This document shows positions 29,146 through 31,791 of a stretch of DNA of 31,791 bases, piece by piece. The first letter of the stretch is position 1, and each line of letters begins with the position of its first letter. The notes beneath the pieces were generated by a model. The model was not told the origin of the DNA. It was given only the letters and a program-made list of their open reading frames with translations, and did not search any database. Origin of the DNA: a virus; the IMG/VR virus record IMGVR_UViG_3300029309_000184, positions 1 through 31,791 of that record. The stretch is one strand, 5' to 3'. The position numbers and the translations under genes were made by a program.

Positions 29146-29840
29146 ACTATCTTCTTAATCCAATTGCCTTTATTATTCAAGACCATAGGTAAAAGCCGTG
29201 GGATTCCATCTAATATTATTCCACAACCCAAAATGAACCTTGTACGAAAATTCTTTGCGTAGCTCATTGAAAGAGATTTTTGATTTATTAAACATCCTAC
29301 ATTCATTCCCCAAAAGATTGCATCAGGATTAGCCCAATATTTTACCGTGAACGCCGTATGGTAATGCCCCTGCGTTACGTTCATTCCCATAGTTTGCGAT
29401 ACTTTTAAAACATCAGCAGATCTACCATGTGTAAAAAAACATTTTTGTCCGTTTGACATTTTAAGAGTTAGATCATCTATCCATTTCCATTTCTTCGTTC
29501 CAAGAAAGTCTCCATAATCTTTTAAAAATTGACGACTCATTCCAAACTTTACAGCTCTTCTATAAACAAGACTAGAATGATTACTATCTACTTCAATCAT
29601 TTTTGGAAATACAGATTCTAATTCTTTGATATATTTTTTTGAAGCATTTAATTCATGTCCGGGTGAATAAAGATCCGGATCGTGTGTATGCATATTGATT
29701 GCGTGAAAATCTAAAAGATCTCCAATGTTTACAATGAAATCAGGTTTAAATTCTTTTTTTATACATTTTAAAAACTCTATTGAGTCTTTGTGATGATATG
29801 GAATGTGCATATCTGATATAACAAGAATCCTTTTATACAT
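29142..29840 (-). CDS. Calcineurin-like metallophosphoesterase
   Basis: 232 aa from ATG 29840; a longer frame from GTG at 29930 adds 30 residues that overlap the upstream gene and look unstructured. Metal-binding motifs are complete: SDMH (9-12, D10 and H12), GDLLD (40-44, D41), SNHSS (86-90, N87 and H88), THGRS and GHYHTAF further on. This is the standard order of metallophosphoesterases that act on nucleic acids, nucleotides or phosphoproteins. A phage-encoded member could remove phosphates from DNA ends or host signalling nucleotides. The ribosome site is weak. Substrate not identifiable. Confidence 0.85.
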   Translation of the reverse strand: MYKRILVISDMHIPYHHKDSIEFLKCIKKEFKPDFIVNIGDLLDFHAINMHTHDPDLYSPGHELNASKKYIKELESVFPKMIEVDSNHSSLVYRRAVKFGMSRQFLKDYGDFLGTKKWKWIDDLTLKMSNGQKCFFTHGRSADVLKVSQTMGMNVTQGHYHTAFTVKYWANPDAIFWGMNVGCLINQKSLSMSYAKNFRTRFILGCGIILDGIPRLLPMVLNNKGNWIKKIV

Positions 29841-29875
29841 AGTACACTTATAAAGGGAAATGTGAATAAAAGCAA

Positions 29876-30073
29876 CTAATTGAGAACTGTGTAGAGAAGG
29901 TGTGTTACTGCAATCAAACAGATCGTCCACATAACTTTTTCCATTCTTGAAACTCTTAAATCTAAATGATGTAAATGATTTCCACGAATAGTTTGAATCT
30001 CGTGTTTTAGAAGTGCTATCTCACCTTCTATACGGATTAAATGTTCTTTATTTTTTTGACTTGATGTTGCCAT
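29876..30073 (-). CDS. Small coiled-coil membrane protein, XhlA-like
   Basis: 65 aa. Residues about 8-45 are a coiled coil (RIEGEIALLKHEIQTIRGNH) and residues about 48-64 form one C-terminal membrane helix (VMWTICLIAVTHLLYTVL). This build (tail-anchored coiled coil of about 70 residues) is like XhlA-type proteins that help holins. It sits between the basic cluster and the phosphoesterase, in the lysis area. It may assist holin function. Assignment by architecture only. Confidence 0.6.
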   Translation of the reverse strand: MATSSQKNKEHLIRIEGEIALLKHEIQTIRGNHLHHLDLRVSRMEKVMWTICLIAVTHLLYTVLN

Positions 30074-30077
30074 AAAA

Positions 30078-30341
30078 TTATCTTCTTTTTCTTTTAATAG
30101 CTCTTCTTACTATATCTTTATCAAAAGTGCTAGATCTTCCTCTAGCGATCATTTTGTTGACTCTGCCCATTGACCAAGCCGCCATAGAAACTCTCCTTGA
30201 TCCCCCCCCAAGAAATGCACCTTGGCCTCTCCGATAGATGGCTTTTAGATCTGCAAAGTTAAATAGTTTTGATTTTTTTGCTTTAGCTCTTAATGTTCTT
30301 GTAGTTGAAGCTGATAGAGGTTTTCTAAATTTTCTTGCCAT
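30078..30341 (-). CDS. Basic protein, conserved type
   Basis: 87 aa, about one-third Lys/Arg. Core phrases: FNFADLKAIYRRGQGAFLGG, GSRRVSMAAWSMGRVNKMIA, and ends RAIKRKRR. The order LxxxYxRGxGA, GSRxxxSxxxWxxxRVNxFI is familiar to me from cyanophage and other phage proteins of a DUF with unknown role (perhaps DUF5824). A structural or DNA-binding role is plausible. First and largest of a run of seven basic genes. Confidence 0.6.
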   Translation of the reverse strand: MARKFRKPLSASTTRTLRAKAKKSKLFNFADLKAIYRRGQGAFLGGGSRRVSMAAWSMGRVNKMIARGRSSTFDKDIVRRAIKRKRR

Positions 30342-30529
30342 TATGCTTTTGTCCTTCTATTGAGTAGATCTCTTGGAATGAATCCACCGGATCTGTATAT
30401 AGAAGAAACTTTTCTAATGAGTCTTGCTCTTCTCATTCTTTTAGATCCTTTAAGACCTGACAGATATTTTTTAGGTAATCCTGTCTTTTTATCTTTTGGA
30501 ACGCTTTTTCTTCTTTTTTTTCTTGCCAC
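30341..30529 (-). CDS. Basic protein with GTG start
   Basis: 62 aa starting with GTG, with GGAG eight bases upstream. MARKKRRKSVPKDKKTGLPK, then KYLSGLKGSKRMRRARLIRK and GGFIPRDLLNRRTKA. TGLPKKYLSGL resembles a motif in basic phage and giant-virus proteins of unknown function (TGxPKKYxxGL). More than 40% of the residues are Lys or Arg. It is overlapped in another frame by the 37-aa gene upstream. Likely nucleic-acid binding; function unknown. Confidence 0.6.
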   Translation of the reverse strand: MARKKRRKSVPKDKKTGLPKKYLSGLKGSKRMRRARLIRKVSSIYRSGGFIPRDLLNRRTKA

Positions 30530-30602
30530 TTCTTCTTCTCCGTTTCATAGGAAATTTATCTATCATTTCCCTTAAAGTTGTTGTTGTTGTAAATCCACTC
30601 AT
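30489..30602 (-). CDS. 37-aa polybasic microprotein
   Basis: ATG at 30602 follows GGGAGAG by five bases and overlaps the previous stop (TAATG). The translation is MSGFTTTTTLREMIDKFPMK, then RRRRSG, seven Lys and RSKR. A small ordered head carries a tail of nearly pure Arg/Lys. The tail is encoded in the same 41 bases as the start of the 62-aa gene, in another frame, so the polypurine stretch encodes two basic tails at once. I judge it real because of its ribosome site and coupling, but the overlap leaves some doubt. Confidence 0.5.
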   Translation of the reverse strand: MSGFTTTTTLREMIDKFPMKRRRRSGKKKKKKKRSKR

Positions 30603-30763
30603 TAAGCTCTCCCACCATATTTTCTAGACTTAACTTTCTTTCCTTTAAACTTCCCTGATTTTCTTGGAAGTAATCCTCTTGCTACTGCTGAAGCTCTCTC
30701 TGTTGCTCCAAGTCTTTTTTTATTTCTTATCTTGTTTTTTAATAAAGATAATTTAGGTTTCAT
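30602..30763 (-). CDS. Basic 53-aa protein
   Basis: ATG at 30763 overlaps the previous stop (ATGA), and the stop TAA overlaps the next start. Reads MKPKLSLLKNKIRNKKRLGA, then TERASAVARGLLPRKSGKFK and GKKVKSRKYGGRA. Clean 53-codon frame with no competing frame. Lys/Arg-rich with one short Ala-rich helix. Probably nucleic-acid or virion associated; no name for the family. Confidence 0.65.
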   Translation of the reverse strand: MKPKLSLLKNKIRNKKRLGATERASAVARGLLPRKSGKFKGKKVKSRKYGGRA

Positions 30764-30942
30764 TTTCCAGTATTCTTAAGTGCAATTCTGTGAGCTTGAG
30801 AAAAATTTTTTCCCTTTTTCATAGCTCTAGCCATAGATCTCATATGTTTCAAACTATGATGTTTTGCGTGTGATCTCATAGTTTTTTGTTGTCTAGGTTT
30901 AAGATCTTTAATTATATTCTTTATGGATGCTACTTTAACCAT
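30760..30942 (-). CDS. Basic His-rich 60-aa protein
   Basis: 60 aa: MVKVASIKNIIKDLKPRQQK, then TMRSHAKHHSLKHMRSMARA and MKKGKNFSQAHRIALKNTGK. The SHAKHHSLKHMRSM helix and the KGKxFSQAHxxAxKxxGK end recur in small proteins of marine phages as I remember them. High in Lys, His and Met. Possibly a metal- or DNA-binding factor or a small virion component. Chained by overlap to genes on both sides. Confidence 0.65.
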   Translation of the reverse strand: MVKVASIKNIIKDLKPRQQKTMRSHAKHHSLKHMRSMARAMKKGKNFSQAHRIALKNTGK

Positions 30943-31013
30943 TATCTTTTCTTTTTACCTTTTTTCTTTTTTTTCTTTTTCTTTTTAGTCATTCCACCGT
31001 AGTGATAAGGCAT
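30942..31013 (-). CDS. 23-aa polylysine microprotein
   Basis: ATG at 31013 overlaps the previous stop (TAATG), and its TAA overlaps the next ATG. The peptide is MPYHYGGMT followed by nine Lys, Gly, three Lys and Arg. The aromatic head MPYHYGGM is very like the MPY-G starts of small proteins in marine phages. It is the shortest gene proposed here; the chained TAATG junctions on both sides support it. Confidence 0.5.
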   Translation of the reverse strand: MPYHYGGMTKKKKKKKKKGKKKR

Positions 31014-31111
31014 TATTTCCTCGCTTTCTTTTTTTTAGTTTGTTTCTGTTTTTTCAATATAGCTTTTTGTAAAGCTAAAGGCAATTTCTTTTGTTTCTTT
31101 GTTAAAACCAT
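31013..31111 (-). CDS. 32-aa basic microprotein
   Basis: ATG at 31111 overlaps the endolysin stop (TAATG). Reads MVLTKKQKKLPLALQKAILK, then KQKQTKKKKARK. An amphipathic helix (LPLALQKAILKK) with a basic tail, like an antimicrobial or membrane-active peptide. It is directly behind the endolysin gene, so a part in lysis is conceivable. No family known. Confidence 0.5.
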   Translation of the reverse strand: MVLTKKQKKLPLALQKAILKKQKQTKKKKARK

Positions 31112-31605
31112 TATGCTACTACCACTCCCTTCTCCCAATTCATATCAGGTAATCCATTCAAATAATCAGATCCATCATAAGTCATAACTTGTTTTCTATT
31201 TGATCCTTTTTCATTATAACTAACGTGTATCCAACCACTATTAATATCTTGTTTATTTTTAGGTTTCCAAAATTCTAAAATTAATTGATCAAAATCACAG
31301 TTGTTTTGAATCCAATAAGCTACTTTAATATTTGGAACTCCGAATATTTCAAAATCCGCCGCTTGACCTTTTGCGTGTTGACTCGTCTTTTTGCTACCGA
31401 TAGCTTCACATAATTCTTCACTTCTATATCCTGAAGTTATTGTAACTGATTTATCAAAATGATTTCTGACCGGCTCTAATACACAATAACATAGATCTTC
31501 AAGATTTTTTATATCACCTGATCCGGGTGTATTATCTATACCTTTTCGGATAGCCGTCATTGACTTTGTAAATTCTTCTAATTTAAAATGTTTTGATAGT
31601 TGCAT
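31111..31605 (-). CDS. Endolysin, M15-type peptidase
   Basis: 164 aa. SGYRSEELCEAIG (58-70) precedes SQHAKGQAADFEI (75-87) with zinc ligands His77 and Asp84, and GWIHVSYNE (124-132) gives His127. This is the Peptidase_M15_3 signature of L-alanyl-D-glutamate or D-alanyl-D-alanine endopeptidases, cutting peptide cross-bridges in the wall. No signal peptide, so it needs the holin. All ligands are present. It has a good GGAG ribosome site (GGAGATTTAATG) and opens the downstream run of basic microproteins. Confidence 0.9.
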   Translation of the reverse strand: MQLSKHFKLEEFTKSMTAIRKGIDNTPGSGDIKNLEDLCYCVLEPVRNHFDKSVTITSGYRSEELCEAIGSKKTSQHAKGQAADFEIFGVPNIKVAYWIQNNCDFDQLILEFWKPKNKQDINSGWIHVSYNEKGSNRKQVMTYDGSDYLNGLPDMNWEKGVVVA

Positions 31606-31613
31606 TAAATCTC

Positions 31614-31791
31614 CTATTCTTTAGGATATTTGTCCTTAATTGCTTTAATAGTTTTTTTCCAACCAGCTACTCCATTATGATAAATGTCGTCAAGTTGATC
31701 TTCTATTGTGGGATATTCTTTTTTTCTATCTCTTTGATATTGGTTATTATCATATTCAGTTTGCAATTCTGCTTGTTTATCTAAAATTTGT
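31614..31791 (-). CDS. Small XkdW-like tail-region protein, runs through the map end
   Basis: In the window this is a 3' fragment of 59 codons (from QILDKQAELQ to IKDKYPKE). If position 31791 is joined to position 1, the frame continues to ATG at 11-9, giving 62 aa starting MITIQILDKQAELQ. That ATG has GGAG eight bases upstream and overlaps the fibre stop as ATGA, as expected for a true gene. The core KKEYPTIEDQLDDIYHNG, then GWKKTIKAIKDKYP, matches XkdW-type proteins near phage tail fibres, which have YPxIxEQLDxIYHxG and WxxxIxxxKxxYPK. Role unknown, probably fibre attachment or assembly. Confidence 0.75.
   Translation of the reverse strand, partial: QILDKQAELQTEYDNNQYQRDRKKEYPTIEDQLDDIYHNGVAGWKKTIKAIKDKYPKE

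Noticed and set aside
29841-29930. Thirty-residue N-terminal extension of the metallophosphoesterase from a GTG
   Set aside because: It overlaps the upstream gene by 55 bases, has no conserved pattern, and the catalytic fold starts at the internal ATG.

Overview
This window looks like the complete genome of a small, very AT-rich tailed phage with a long, probably non-contractile tail, about 31.8 kb. It encodes small and large terminase subunits, a portal, a MuF-type head protein, a scaffold, a major capsid protein, head-tail connectors, a tail tube protein, a frameshifted tail chaperone pair, a 609-residue tape measure, a lambda J-like tail tip and glycine-rich fibres. I see no integrase, DNA polymerase, helicase, tRNA, rRNA, CRISPR array or insertion sequence. 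The style of the small genes and fibres resembles marine phages. The single-domain XRE regulator has the VTFQQIQKYEKG signature common in alphaproteobacteria. A marine alphaproteobacterium, possibly SAR11-like, is my best but unproven guess for the host.

Layout. Two transcription units cover the map. A leftward unit starts at about 24.5 kb and runs down to position 1: hypothetical gene, Ref-like HNH nuclease, replisome-organiser-like protein, zinc-finger microprotein, small lipoprotein, ParB-methyltransferase, TerS, a string of small genes, TerL, portal, head, tail and fibres. The last bases continue in frame into position 31791. Joining the two ends completes a 62-codon tail gene whose ATG overlaps the stop of the first gene. 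The unit then carries on through an M15 endolysin, seven tiny Lys/Arg-rich proteins, a coiled-coil membrane protein, a metallophosphoesterase, a DUF3310 protein, a holin and an 85-aa protein, ending at 28241. A short rightward unit (24.8 to 28.24 kb) carries three unknown early genes, a lipoprotein, the XRE regulator, a PD-(D/E)XK exonuclease, an SSB-like protein, a coiled-coil protein and a 36-aa membrane peptide. The two units diverge at 24512-24803, a repeat-rich control region, and converge with a 4-base overlap of stop codons at 28241-28244.

How it works together. The early unit probably supplies repression and recombination (XRE, exonuclease, SSB-like). The start of the leftward unit supplies replication, DNA processing and methylation, and the rest supplies packaging, virion and lysis. 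Genes are packed tightly, with many ATGA or TAATG overlaps. At least ten genes are shorter than 60 codons.

Most notable: an HlyC-family acyltransferase relative sits inside the tail-tip module with a Tyr where the catalytic His is expected; a textbook A AAA AAC slippery site is in the tail chaperone gene; AGATCT is strongly over-used from about 5.9 kb onward but absent from the fibre region before that; a seven-gene cluster of polybasic microproteins lies next to the endolysin; and a leader hairpin at the divergent promoter region has a loop complementary to the first gene's Shine-Dalgarno.
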